Of a stretch of 64,000 nucleotides of DNA, positions 53,850 through 61,529 are shown piece after piece. The stretch spans positions 1,488,001 through 1,552,000 of the forward strand of contig CAWKMN010000003.1 of the NCBI GenBank assembly GCA_963850765.1. Reading direction: 5' to 3'. The position numbers were made by a program, and so were the translations under genes. This stretch comes from CAWKMN01 sp963850765. Its GTDB lineage: Bacteria; Chloroflexota; Anaerolineae; Aggregatilineales; Aggregatilineaceae. How positions within the stretch are numbered: position 1 is the stretch's first letter; each line of letters opens with the position of its first letter. Under the pieces are notes generated by a model. The model was given only the letters and a program-made list of their open reading frames with translations. It made no database searches and was not told where the DNA came from.

Positions 53850-55004
53850 CTACAATGCCCGTGTGAGGATGTCGCGCATCTCGCCCGGCGTCAGTTGGAT
53901 CGGGTTGCCCTTCATCGAACTGGCCCGGCTGGATTGATCGATCAGTTCGTCAAAGTCTGCCACGACCAGCCCATAGGAGGCCAGCCCCGGAATGTGCAGC
54001 GATTCGGTGAGCGCCCGCACCCACGCCGCGCCGTCCTCGGCTGTCGCACCTGGATCGCCAGTGACCAGCCGCGCGACTTCGTCATAGCGCCGGCGTTCCG
54101 GGCTGTCCGGTCGCCGTGCATCCAGCGCCGCCACGTTGATCGCCATCACATGCGGCAGCAGCGCCGCACATACGGCTCCGTGGGGCGCGTCGTACCGCCC
54201 GCCGAACACGCCCGCAAATCCATGCACCGCGCCGAGTTTCGCGTTCGCCAGCGCCAGCCCACCAAACAGTGCGGCTAACGACATATCCTCGCGGGCCGAC
54301 TTGTCGTCGCCATGCTCAACCGCTCGCCGCAGCGAGCGCGCCGCCCGCTGGATGCCATCCCGGCAGAGCGCATCGGTCAGCGGATTCGACTGGGGTGTAA
54401 CATAAGGCTCGATGACCTGGGTGAGCGCATCCAGTCCAGTCGAGGCGGTGATATCAGGCGGAAGCCCATAGGTCAATTCAGGATCGACCAGCGCCAGTGC
54501 GGGCAGCATCAGCGGGCTGCGCAGACTGACCTTGACGCGGTGCTCTGGTGAGCTCAACACCGCGTTGCGTGTCACCTCCGCCCCGGTGCCCGCCGTCGTC
54601 GGGATGGCGATATAGGGCAGTGGCGGCCGGGTGAGCGTCTGGCCGCGCCCGATCACTTCCAGATAATCCAGCACCTCGCCAGGATTGGTCAGCAAAACGG
54701 CGATAGCTTTGCCGGTATCAATCACGCTCCCGCCGCCGAACCCGATCACCAGATCACACGCAGAGGCGCGCGCGGTCTGTATCCCTTGCAGCACGAGATT
54801 GATGGTCGGCTCCTGATCGACGGGGAATACGACATGCTCAACCTGCGCGCCGTCAAGCCGCGCGAACAGCGGTGCAGCCCGTTCGGCATTGGGCGTGGTG
54901 ACGACCAGTGCGCGCCGTCCCATCGCCGCTGCTGCCGTGCCGACCTCAGCCAGTGTGCCGGATCCAAAACGTATCTGTGTCGCCGTGGCGAACTCAAAGC
55001 GCAT
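53850..55004 (-). CDS. Iron-containing alcohol dehydrogenase
   Basis: 384 residues, group III ADH. FGSGTLAEVG and GFGGGSVIDTGKAIAVLLTNPG bind NAD(P); IPTTAGTGAEVTRNAVL and the metal site DALTQVIEPYV plus H in AVHGFAGVFGGRYDAPHG are present. It should oxidise or reduce an alcohol/aldehyde; the substrate is unknown. Three bases after the ABM-domain gene, so they form one operon, a pairing seen in other bacteria. Confidence 0.92.
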   Translation of the reverse strand: MRFEFATATQIRFGSGTLAEVGTAAAAMGRRALVVTTPNAERAAPLFARLDGAQVEHVVFPVDQEPTINLVLQGIQTARASACDLVIGFGGGSVIDTGKAIAVLLTNPGEVLDYLEVIGRGQTLTRPPLPYIAIPTTAGTGAEVTRNAVLSSPEHRVKVSLRSPLMLPALALVDPELTYGLPPDITASTGLDALTQVIEPYVTPQSNPLTDALCRDGIQRAARSLRRAVEHGDDKSAREDMSLAALFGGLALANAKLGAVHGFAGVFGGRYDAPHGAVCAALLPHVMAINVAALDARRPDSPERRRYDEVARLVTGDPGATAEDGAAWVRALTESLHIPGLASYGLVVADFDELIDQSSRASSMKGNPIQLTPGEMRDILTRAL

Positions 55005-55007
55005 GGA

Positions 55008-55316
55008 CTAGCCCCACCCGTTCTCGTCGGGGAAGACGTTATCATAGATAATGCGGCTGCGCGGCTCGGCCAGCATCTCCGAAACGGTGGCGGCCCAGGC
55101 GGCATAATGCGCCGTCTCTTTGTGTTTGGCGGGATCGTCGCGCGTGCGGTAAACCTCGACCAGCACAAAGCGCGTCGGATCGTCCGCCTGCTGGATCACG
55201 TCGAAGCGCGCGATCCCCGGTTCCTGCAGGCTGTTGCGCGCATTTTCGATACAGGCCCGTTTGAACGCCTCAACCGATTCGCTTTTGGCATGGCAGAACA
55301 CATGGACAATATACAT
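55008..55316 (-). CDS. Antibiotic biosynthesis monooxygenase-domain (ABM) protein, YgiN/LsrG-like
   Basis: 102 residues from ATG 55316 (MYIVHVFCHAKSESVEAF) with AAGGAGGA five bases upstream; a longer start at 55346 is less likely. A ferredoxin-like dimeric barrel with FVLVEVYRTRDDPAKHKETAHYAAWAATV, the ABM core. Such proteins are quinol monooxygenases or autoinducer-2 modifiers. Paired with the Fe-ADH, it may act on the same small molecule. Confidence 0.88.
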   Translation of the reverse strand: MYIVHVFCHAKSESVEAFKRACIENARNSLQEPGIARFDVIQQADDPTRFVLVEVYRTRDDPAKHKETAHYAAWAATVSEMLAEPRSRIIYDNVFPDENGWG

Positions 55317-55408
55317 AGGTTCCTCCTTCTTTTCAGCGGCCTCCATTATAGACTCGGATCGTCACAACTCAAGCGGTCAAAAACCCCGGATCGACGTCAA
55401 TAGTTAGA

Positions 55409-55433
55409 TTCCGATAATTTAGGATTATCGGAA
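55409..55433. repeat. Perfect ten-pair inverted repeat
   Basis: TTCCGATAAT and ATTATCGGAA around TTAGG, in the gap upstream of the ABM gene (55317-55512). With no T-run, an operator is more likely than a terminator; the ABM start is 93 bases away. Confidence 0.5.
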
Positions 55434-55453
55434 CCAGTTGATTTTCAAACAAA

Positions 55454-55484
55454 ACAGCCCTCGATCGGGATAATCAAGGGCTGT
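55454..55484 (-). terminator. Terminator of the MacB-like ABC operon
   Basis: On the minus strand ACAGCCCT-T-GAT pairs with ATC-G-AGGGCTGT (12 pairs, one T-G), then TTTGTTTG. It is just after the FtsX gene stop at 55513. Confidence 0.7.
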
Positions 55485-55512
55485 GACTTCAGGGCACATG
55501 GGCCAGTGGGCT

Positions 55513-57969
55513 CTATTCCATGACGCGCAGCGTGTCGGGGATGTTCATCCGGCTCATCCGGCGGATGCTGAGCAGCGGTGTCAGCGCCACAACCAGCACG
55601 CCGAGCAGCAGCGAGACGGCCAGCGTGCTCGTGGACATGGTGACGATGAACTTGAACTCCGCCAACTGCTCTTCGATTCGGGCGACCAGCAGCGCGTTCA
55701 GCACCTGCCATCCCAGCGCCACGCCCACGAGCGTGCCTAACGCGCCGATGATGATATTCTCGACGATCTGCATGCGCGTCACCGTGCGCATCGGCAGGCC
55801 AAACGCGAACATGGTGGAGATTTCGCGCACCCGCTCATCGACGTTGATGCTGGTCGAGTTGAACGCGATCAGGAAGGCCATCACCAGCACGATGATCTGG
55901 ACGATGCGCAGCACCGCCGTGAACAGATCCATCGCGTCTTCAAACGCCTGCGAAAATTCCGAGATCGCCTGCACCGACGCCACCCCCGGCTGGTTCATCA
56001 ACGCCAGCTTCACGTCGTCCGCCGCGACCCCCGGTGACGGCTTGACCACGAGATAGTTGGTTCCACCCGACAGCCCCATCATCGCCGCGCTGCTCAGATC
56101 CATGTAGGTCAGCGCGCGGATCGGGTTGTTATGGATGCCGGTCACGCGCAGCTCAGTCTGGACCAGCCGGAAGGCCAGCAGCCCTTCGCGCTGCGGATGT
56201 TCCAGCGTGACCGTGTCGCCTACCCCGACCTTCAGGTCATCCGCCGCTTTGTCCGAGATGATAATACCCGGCTCACCCGGCCTGATCTGTCCCCTGAGCA
56301 GGTCCGGTTTCCACAGGCCGCCGTTCATGTCCAGCAGTTCCAGACTGACGTCGAATTCTTCATCCGCCCCCAACAGTCTGCCTCCGACCGCCAGGGCGGT
56401 ATCCACCTGGGCGAACAGCGGCTGACCGTCAGCGGTGGTCATGTTCTCCACTGCTGTGACCTGTTCACCGTCGGTAGGATAGAAGAAGTCCATCAGCACC
56501 ACCAGCCGGTCCGGCTCCTGCGAGAGATAGGCGTCCTCAGCGCGGTCCAGGGTGAGCACGAACGTATCCAGGAAGCCGATGAAGACTGTCATCAGCAGGA
56601 TCGCGATCGCGATGCCCATCACCGTCAGCAGCGAGCGCCACGGCGACCGCAGGATGTTACGGAACGGCATCTGCATGAAGCTCTTGCCCGGCACCGGGAT
56701 GATATTCATGATCCAGCTCAAGCCGCCGCCCTTGGCGACGAGGTTGCCCGCGCGGATCGTGTCAATCGGCGCGACGCGCACCGCCCGCCAGACCGGGATC
56801 AGGGTGGCGACCAGCGGCAGCACCAACCCCAGCAGCGTGGCCCGGACAAAACCCGGCACATACAGCGAAATCTCCCAATAGGGCAGCGGCATCACGTTCC
56901 GAAACAGGTTGGCGAACAACTGCCCCAGCCCGTACCCCGCGATCAGGCCAAACACCGTACCCAGCAGCGCGATCTGCAAGCCGACCAGCATCGGGCGGAA
57001 CGCGATCCACCGGCGCGGCAGTCCCAGCGCCATGCTGATCCCGATCTGCCGCCGCTGCGATTCCACGATGCGACCGGCGAGGTTGAACGCGCCCAGGGCT
57101 GCGCCGACCAGGAACAGGGCCGCCACGATGTCCCAGACGACCTGATCGCCTTCAGCATCGGTATAGAGCATGGTGCGCACGTAGTCGTCGTCCAGGTTCT
57201 GTAACTCGATGCCCACCGCCGGGAACGCCGCCGCCATCCGGCGAGTGATCTCGTCCCTCACCGCATCAATATTGGCTCCATCCGTCAGACGCAGCGCCAC
57301 ATTGTTGACCAATCCTTCGCGCCCGCTGAGTTTTTGCACACTTTCCAGCGGCATGAACAGCACCGCCAAGCTCGCTTCGCCCAGGAAGGCACCGTTATCG
57401 GGCACCACAGAGAAGTATTCGGGCGTTTGCGCGGTACCGATGAACTCGATCGACACGTCACCGCTCAGCCGGATTGGGTCGCCCGGCTCAAGCTGGTAAT
57501 ACTTGGCGAACTGCGGCTCGATGATCGCCACGCTGCGCCCGACGTCATCCGGCGTGAAATTCCGACCTTTATATATAGCGAGGCTGTTGACATGTGGCCC
57601 GCCGTCCGACACATCCACGCCGACGATCCGCCCCTGGACCAGCACCCGCTCGTCATCGTGCGAGGCATCGACCAGCGTCGTCGTGATCAGGCGCGGCTCG
57701 TAGACGTCCACGCCGTCGATCCCGTCCAGCGCAGCCATCACGGCATTCTGCTCGACATAACTGCCGTCGGCAAGCTGCATCCGCAGATCGTAAGCGTTCA
57801 GCCGCTCGTAACTCGCGTCCAGCGATTCGATCCGCCAGGTCTTTTGACCGCCCAGCCCGGCGAACACCCCGGTGCCGAGCGCAATGATCAGCGCGATCGC
57901 CACCACTTGAAGCCAGCGCGCCCGCAGGTCACGCCAGGACCAGCGCAGCCATAATCTCCAGTTTGTCAT
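55513..57969 (-). CDS. FtsX-family ABC transporter permease (MacB/LolE type)
   Basis: 818 residues from ATG 57969 (MTNWRLWLRWSWRDLRARWLQVVAIALIIALGTGVFAGLGG), 13 bases after the ATPase stop. It has two FtsX cores: helix 1 and a large extracellular domain (about 45-265), three helices (to 415), then a second domain with helix at about 455 and three final helices (720-805, LVGVALGWQVLNALLVARIEEQ). Ten helices, no lipid signature. It may move lipids, lipoproteins or antimicrobial compounds outward, or act as a mechanotransmission unit. It forms a pair with the ATPase gene; the second pair in this window is unrelated in layout. Confidence 0.9.
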   Translation of the reverse strand: MTNWRLWLRWSWRDLRARWLQVVAIALIIALGTGVFAGLGGQKTWRIESLDASYERLNAYDLRMQLADGSYVEQNAVMAALDGIDGVDVYEPRLITTTLVDASHDDERVLVQGRIVGVDVSDGGPHVNSLAIYKGRNFTPDDVGRSVAIIEPQFAKYYQLEPGDPIRLSGDVSIEFIGTAQTPEYFSVVPDNGAFLGEASLAVLFMPLESVQKLSGREGLVNNVALRLTDGANIDAVRDEITRRMAAAFPAVGIELQNLDDDYVRTMLYTDAEGDQVVWDIVAALFLVGAALGAFNLAGRIVESQRRQIGISMALGLPRRWIAFRPMLVGLQIALLGTVFGLIAGYGLGQLFANLFRNVMPLPYWEISLYVPGFVRATLLGLVLPLVATLIPVWRAVRVAPIDTIRAGNLVAKGGGLSWIMNIIPVPGKSFMQMPFRNILRSPWRSLLTVMGIAIAILLMTVFIGFLDTFVLTLDRAEDAYLSQEPDRLVVLMDFFYPTDGEQVTAVENMTTADGQPLFAQVDTALAVGGRLLGADEEFDVSLELLDMNGGLWKPDLLRGQIRPGEPGIIISDKAADDLKVGVGDTVTLEHPQREGLLAFRLVQTELRVTGIHNNPIRALTYMDLSSAAMMGLSGGTNYLVVKPSPGVAADDVKLALMNQPGVASVQAISEFSQAFEDAMDLFTAVLRIVQIIVLVMAFLIAFNSTSINVDERVREISTMFAFGLPMRTVTRMQIVENIIIGALGTLVGVALGWQVLNALLVARIEEQLAEFKFIVTMSTSTLAVSLLLGVLVVALTPLLSIRRMSRMNIPDTLRVME

Positions 57970-57982
57970 GATGTTCCCCCTG

Positions 57983-58684
57983 TCACCACTGCAAATCAGC
58001 GATGGCGGCCTTGCCATCACGCGGCGGACCATCCCGGACGATCTTGCCGCTGCTCAGTTCGATTACACGGTCTGCGATGCGCGAAATCTCGCGGTTGTGG
58101 GTCACGACCAGCACCGTTTTCCCGGCGGCGGCCTGCTTCTGCAGCAGATCAAGGATCTGAATGCCGGTGCGGAAATCCAGTTCGCCGGTGGGCTCGTCGG
58201 CCAGCAGCACCGGGTTGCCGGTCGCCAGCGCGCGCGCAATCGCGACCCGCTGCTGCTCACCACCCGAAAGCTCGTGCGGGAAGTGGTTCACACGCTCACC
58301 GAGCCCAACACTGGCTAACACGTTCACGGCCCTTTCGCGGCTGTTGGGTGTGTTCGCCATATCGAGCACAAACTGCACATTTTCCAGAGCGGTCAGGCTG
58401 GGAAACAGATTGAACGTCTGGAAAATGAAGCTGACGGTTTCGCGGCGGAATTTGAAGCGATTCGACCTTTTGTTCAACGACTGCCCGCCGTTGATATGCA
58501 CGTGTCCTTCGGTGGGCACGTCCAGCGCACCGATCATATTGAGCAGCGTCGTTTTGCCACTGCCCGACGGTCCCAGCACGACGACAAATTCCCCCTTGTC
58601 AATATCCAGGGAGACGTTATCCAGCGCTGTGACCTGTACATCGCCCATCCGGTACCGTTTTGAGACTTCTTCGAGTCGAATCAT
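57983..58684 (-). CDS. ABC transporter ATP-binding protein (MacB/LolD family)
   Basis: 233 residues. Walker A GPSGSGKTT, signature LSGGEQQR, Walker B PVLLADEPTGELD, and H-loop VVTHNREI are complete. MIRLEEVSKRYRMGDVQVTALDNVSLDI is the LolD/MacB opening. AAGGAG eight bases before ATG. It powers the FtsX permease downstream. Confidence 0.95.
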   Translation of the reverse strand: MIRLEEVSKRYRMGDVQVTALDNVSLDIDKGEFVVVLGPSGSGKTTLLNMIGALDVPTEGHVHINGGQSLNKRSNRFKFRRETVSFIFQTFNLFPSLTALENVQFVLDMANTPNSRERAVNVLASVGLGERVNHFPHELSGGEQQRVAIARALATGNPVLLADEPTGELDFRTGIQILDLLQKQAAAGKTVLVVTHNREISRIADRVIELSSGKIVRDGPPRDGKAAIADLQW

Positions 58685-58775
58685 GTCCTCGCTCCTTCTA
58701 TCAACGATCTGATCCGTCCAGGATCGAACCGGCGTCTACTGGCAGTGTAGCAGGTTGCCGGGTGGTTATACCCCC

Positions 58776-58801
58776 TAATTTTTAGGGTCTTCTAAAAATT
58801 A
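58776..58801. promoter_or_regulatory. AT-rich palindrome, candidate operator
   Basis: TAATTTTTAG and CTAAAAATTA, a perfect ten-base pair around GGTCTT. It lies 92 bases before the ATPase gene (minus) in the 313-base divergent gap 58685-58997. The same gap has a second hairpin (GTAGTAGTT/AACTACTAC, 58856-58881) and no gene. A dimeric repressor site is plausible. Confidence 0.45.
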
Positions 58802-58997
58802 TATTAGGTAGACTGAAAATAAGCAAACTTTGAGGAGTTGCCGTGTGGATTCGATGTAGTAGTTCTATTATAAACTACTACCACAAAAAGCACAAGAGGT
58901 TTGAGATCGACTTGTTCTAAAACAACTCTAATGGACGGAGATCCTGTGCGGAACTAAAATCTCCTCACATTGGATCATTAGTGAAGCGGATGCTCAC

Positions 58998-59658
58998 ATG
59001 TATGAATTACCGCTTTTTCCATTGAACACCGTGCTGTTTCCCGGTATGCCGATCAGCCTGCATATCTTCGAGCCGCGCTATAAGCTCATGGTCGAAGAGT
59101 GCCTGCAATCCAGCCAACCGTTCGGCGTGGTGCTGATTCGTGACGGAGTTGAAGCATTAGGCCCGCTCGCCGAACCGCATATGGTCGGCTGCACAGCCCA
59201 GATCACCCAGATCGAGCGCCTGGAAGATGGCCGCTTGAATATCATCGCGATTGGTGTGGACCGCTTCCACATTCGCTCGCTGTCACACGATAAGCCCTAT
59301 CTGGTGGGCGTCGTCGAGACGTTCCCGCTGGATCATGGCGATCCAGAGAGCGTCGAGACGGCGGGGGAGCGTCTGCGCCCGTGGGTAGAACGGTATCTCG
59401 TCTACTCTGGCGCAGGTGGCCAACGAAGAACAACTGGAACCCTACCAGCTTCCTGACGATCCGCTGGCGCTCGGCTATCTGGCGGCGGCGCTGGTGCAGA
59501 TCCCGGTGGAGCAGAAACAAACCCTGCTGGCGACGGACGAGGCGTCCGACCTGCTGACCACCATTCGGACGATTTACCGGCACGAACTGCCGCTGCTGAA
59601 TGTCATCGTCCAGCACGAAGCGCGCGAGGACGAAGGCACTATCTTCTCACGGAATTAA
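58998..59658 (+). CDS. LON substrate-binding (PUA-like) domain protein, one frameshift
   Basis: About 220 codons. YELPLFPLNTVLFPGMPISLHIFEPRYKLMVEECL is the LON N-domain signature, and LIRDGVEALG, GCTAQITQIERLEDGRLNIIAIG follow. The C-terminal helices (STLAQVANEEQLEPYQLPDDPLALGYLAAALVQ) come in another frame from about 59400; a one-base deletion there restores them. There is no ATPase or protease domain, so it is the stand-alone type, of unknown function. No strong SD. Confidence 0.8.
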
Positions 59659-59668
59659 GCAAGTCTCC

Positions 59669-59696
59669 AAGGGGCGTAGCGAAATACGCCCCTTTT
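59669..59696. terminator. Bidirectional terminator between convergent genes
   Basis: AAGGGGCGTA, loop GCGAAA, TACGCCCCTT: ten perfect pairs, T-run on the plus side. The arms resemble the dispersed GTAGGGGC hairpins. Confidence 0.8.
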
Positions 59697-59710
59697 CATT
59701 TCATTAAGCT

Positions 59711-60493
59711 TTATCCCCTCAGCAAGGGTGAAACCTTCGCAACCACATCGGCAAGCACACTTTCCACCACGGCCGCCGGATCGGATTCTTCCCGCAAGGC
59801 ATCATAATCGGTGACGGTCCCGGTCCAGTGATCCATGGTCCAGCGGGTGTGAGAGGGCAGCGCCAGCTTCGTCAGCCCCGGCGGGACCGGATATGCATAG
59901 GTATAGACATAGGGCCGCTCAAGCCCGGCGCTGTACGGCGAAAACCCGAACGCCATATGCGGCGCTTGCTCGGATTCTTGTTCCGTGGCAAACCACAAAA
60001 ACGCGCAGTCAAACCCGTGCGGCCACACCACCAGCCGTGATCGTGCACCGGGCAGGCTCTCGCGAAAACGCCCCAAGCTCTCCGCCATCAGCGCTAGCAC
60101 TTGCGCGTAATCGGCGGCTGTGCCCGCATCCGCCGCGAAGGGAGTCGTCCCGGTGAGATTGTCGCGCTTGAGCATGACCGCCTGTCCTGCGTCGCTCAGG
60201 GCCTTTTCGAGCGCGTCTGCCAGCGTGATCTGCGTGTGCTGAGCCAAGGGTATCCTGACAAGCGTCTGATGATCCGGCTGATAGAGCAGGGCAAGATTTC
60301 GGAAATCCAGCCCCACCGGACCGACACCTGACAGGTCGCCGGTGGTAAGTCCGCCAGCCGTGACCGCCAGCCCCAGGTGAGCCCAGTTGGGTTCTGGTTC
60401 AACGATTGCCGCACGCACAGCGCCGATCACTTGCGCGGCCTGATGTAACGCCGTGCGGGTATTCGTCCAATGGGATAAGGCAGGAAGCGTCAT
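59711..60493 (-). CDS. DUF5996-family protein
   Basis: 260 residues. LSHWTNTRTALHQAAQVIGAVRAA, WAHLGLAVTAGGLTTGDL and FCAFLWFATEQESEQAPHMAFGFSPYSAGLERPYVYTYAYP are the DUF5996 signatures. No helices or signal; probably cytoplasmic. Function unknown. The gap after its start (60494-60765) has no gene; TCATGTCACCGT occurs twice in tandem at 60505-60516 and 60518-60529. Confidence 0.85.
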   Translation of the reverse strand: MTLPALSHWTNTRTALHQAAQVIGAVRAAIVEPEPNWAHLGLAVTAGGLTTGDLSGVGPVGLDFRNLALLYQPDHQTLVRIPLAQHTQITLADALEKALSDAGQAVMLKRDNLTGTTPFAADAGTAADYAQVLALMAESLGRFRESLPGARSRLVVWPHGFDCAFLWFATEQESEQAPHMAFGFSPYSAGLERPYVYTYAYPVPPGLTKLALPSHTRWTMDHWTGTVTDYDALREESDPAAVVESVLADVVAKVSPLLRG

Positions 60494-60765
60494 GGATTAT
60501 CCTTTCATGTCACCGTTCATGTCACCGTAAACTGTCGAACGCGCCGTTCGCCTAACCGGGGCAGAACCATTTCTCGGAAAAGCTTGCCGTGTATCGCAGT
60601 TGTCAGTATCATCTATGCTATCTTATCAACAAACCCGAAATGTATCCTATAAATAGCAAGCCTATTTCTCCGGTGCTTGATGATTTCGCTGAAGTCGTGG
60701 TTCGCAACTTCGCGCGTCTTTGCCCGTAATACATCACGGTACACACAAGAATAAGGAGAAAGCCC

Positions 60766-61518
60766 GTGTCCGAAGCATTCATCAAAGTCAAAAACCTCGT
60801 CAAGACCTTCGAAACCCCGGCCGGCCCCCTCAATGTTTTGCGGGGGATCGATCTGGACATTCACAAGGGAGATTTTGTTGCTCTGGTGGGGCCTTCGGGC
60901 AGTGGCAAGACCACCTTCCTCAACATGCTCACGGCGGTTGATACGCCTACGGCTGGCGATGTGGAAATCGACGGCGTGCCGATTACGCAGGCAGCCCAGC
61001 GCAAGCTGACCAAGTGGCGCGCCCGCAATGTGGGCATTGTGTTCCAGTTCTTCCAACTGCTGCCGACCCTGACCGTCGTGGAAAACGTCATGGCCCCGAT
61101 GGACTTTGCCGGCGTGTGGAAACCGCGCGAGCGCCGCGACATCGCCTTGAAACTGCTGGATCGCTTCGGGATCGCCGACCAGGCGGAGAAAACCCCGGAC
61201 ATGCTTTCGGGCGGGCAGCAGCAGCGTGTCGCGATCGCGCGCGCCCTGGCCAACAATCCGCCTCTGATCGTTGGTGACGAACCCACCGGCAACCTGGATC
61301 GGATGAGCGCCGGTAATGTGTTTGATCTGCTGCAGCAGCTGGCCGACCGGGGGACAACGGTCATCATTGTGACACACGATCGCGAACTGGTCCGGAATGT
61401 CCCGAAACTCCTTGAGCTGCGTGATGGCACCGTCGGCGAAACGACGCTCGAAGCGGCCGCGCGCCGCCGCACGCAGGAACTCCGCGCCACGCGGACCCGG
61501 CTGGCGACCAAGAGTTAA
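60766..61518 (+). CDS. ABC transporter ATP-binding protein (second FtsX-type system)
   Basis: 250 residues from GTG 60766 (AAGGAG seven bases upstream). Walker A GPSGSGKTT, signature LSGGQQQR, Walker B LIVGDEPTGNLD, H-loop IVTHDREL are intact. The C-terminal tail (AARRRTQELRATRTRLATKS) is longer than in LolD. 11 bases before the permease gene, same strand. Confidence 0.95.
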   Translation: MSEAFIKVKNLVKTFETPAGPLNVLRGIDLDIHKGDFVALVGPSGSGKTTFLNMLTAVDTPTAGDVEIDGVPITQAAQRKLTKWRARNVGIVFQFFQLLPTLTVVENVMAPMDFAGVWKPRERRDIALKLLDRFGIADQAEKTPDMLSGGQQQRVAIARALANNPPLIVGDEPTGNLDRMSAGNVFDLLQQLADRGTTVIIVTHDRELVRNVPKLLELRDGTVGETTLEAAARRRTQELRATRTRLATKS

Positions 61519-61529
61519 GGACAAAGCGA

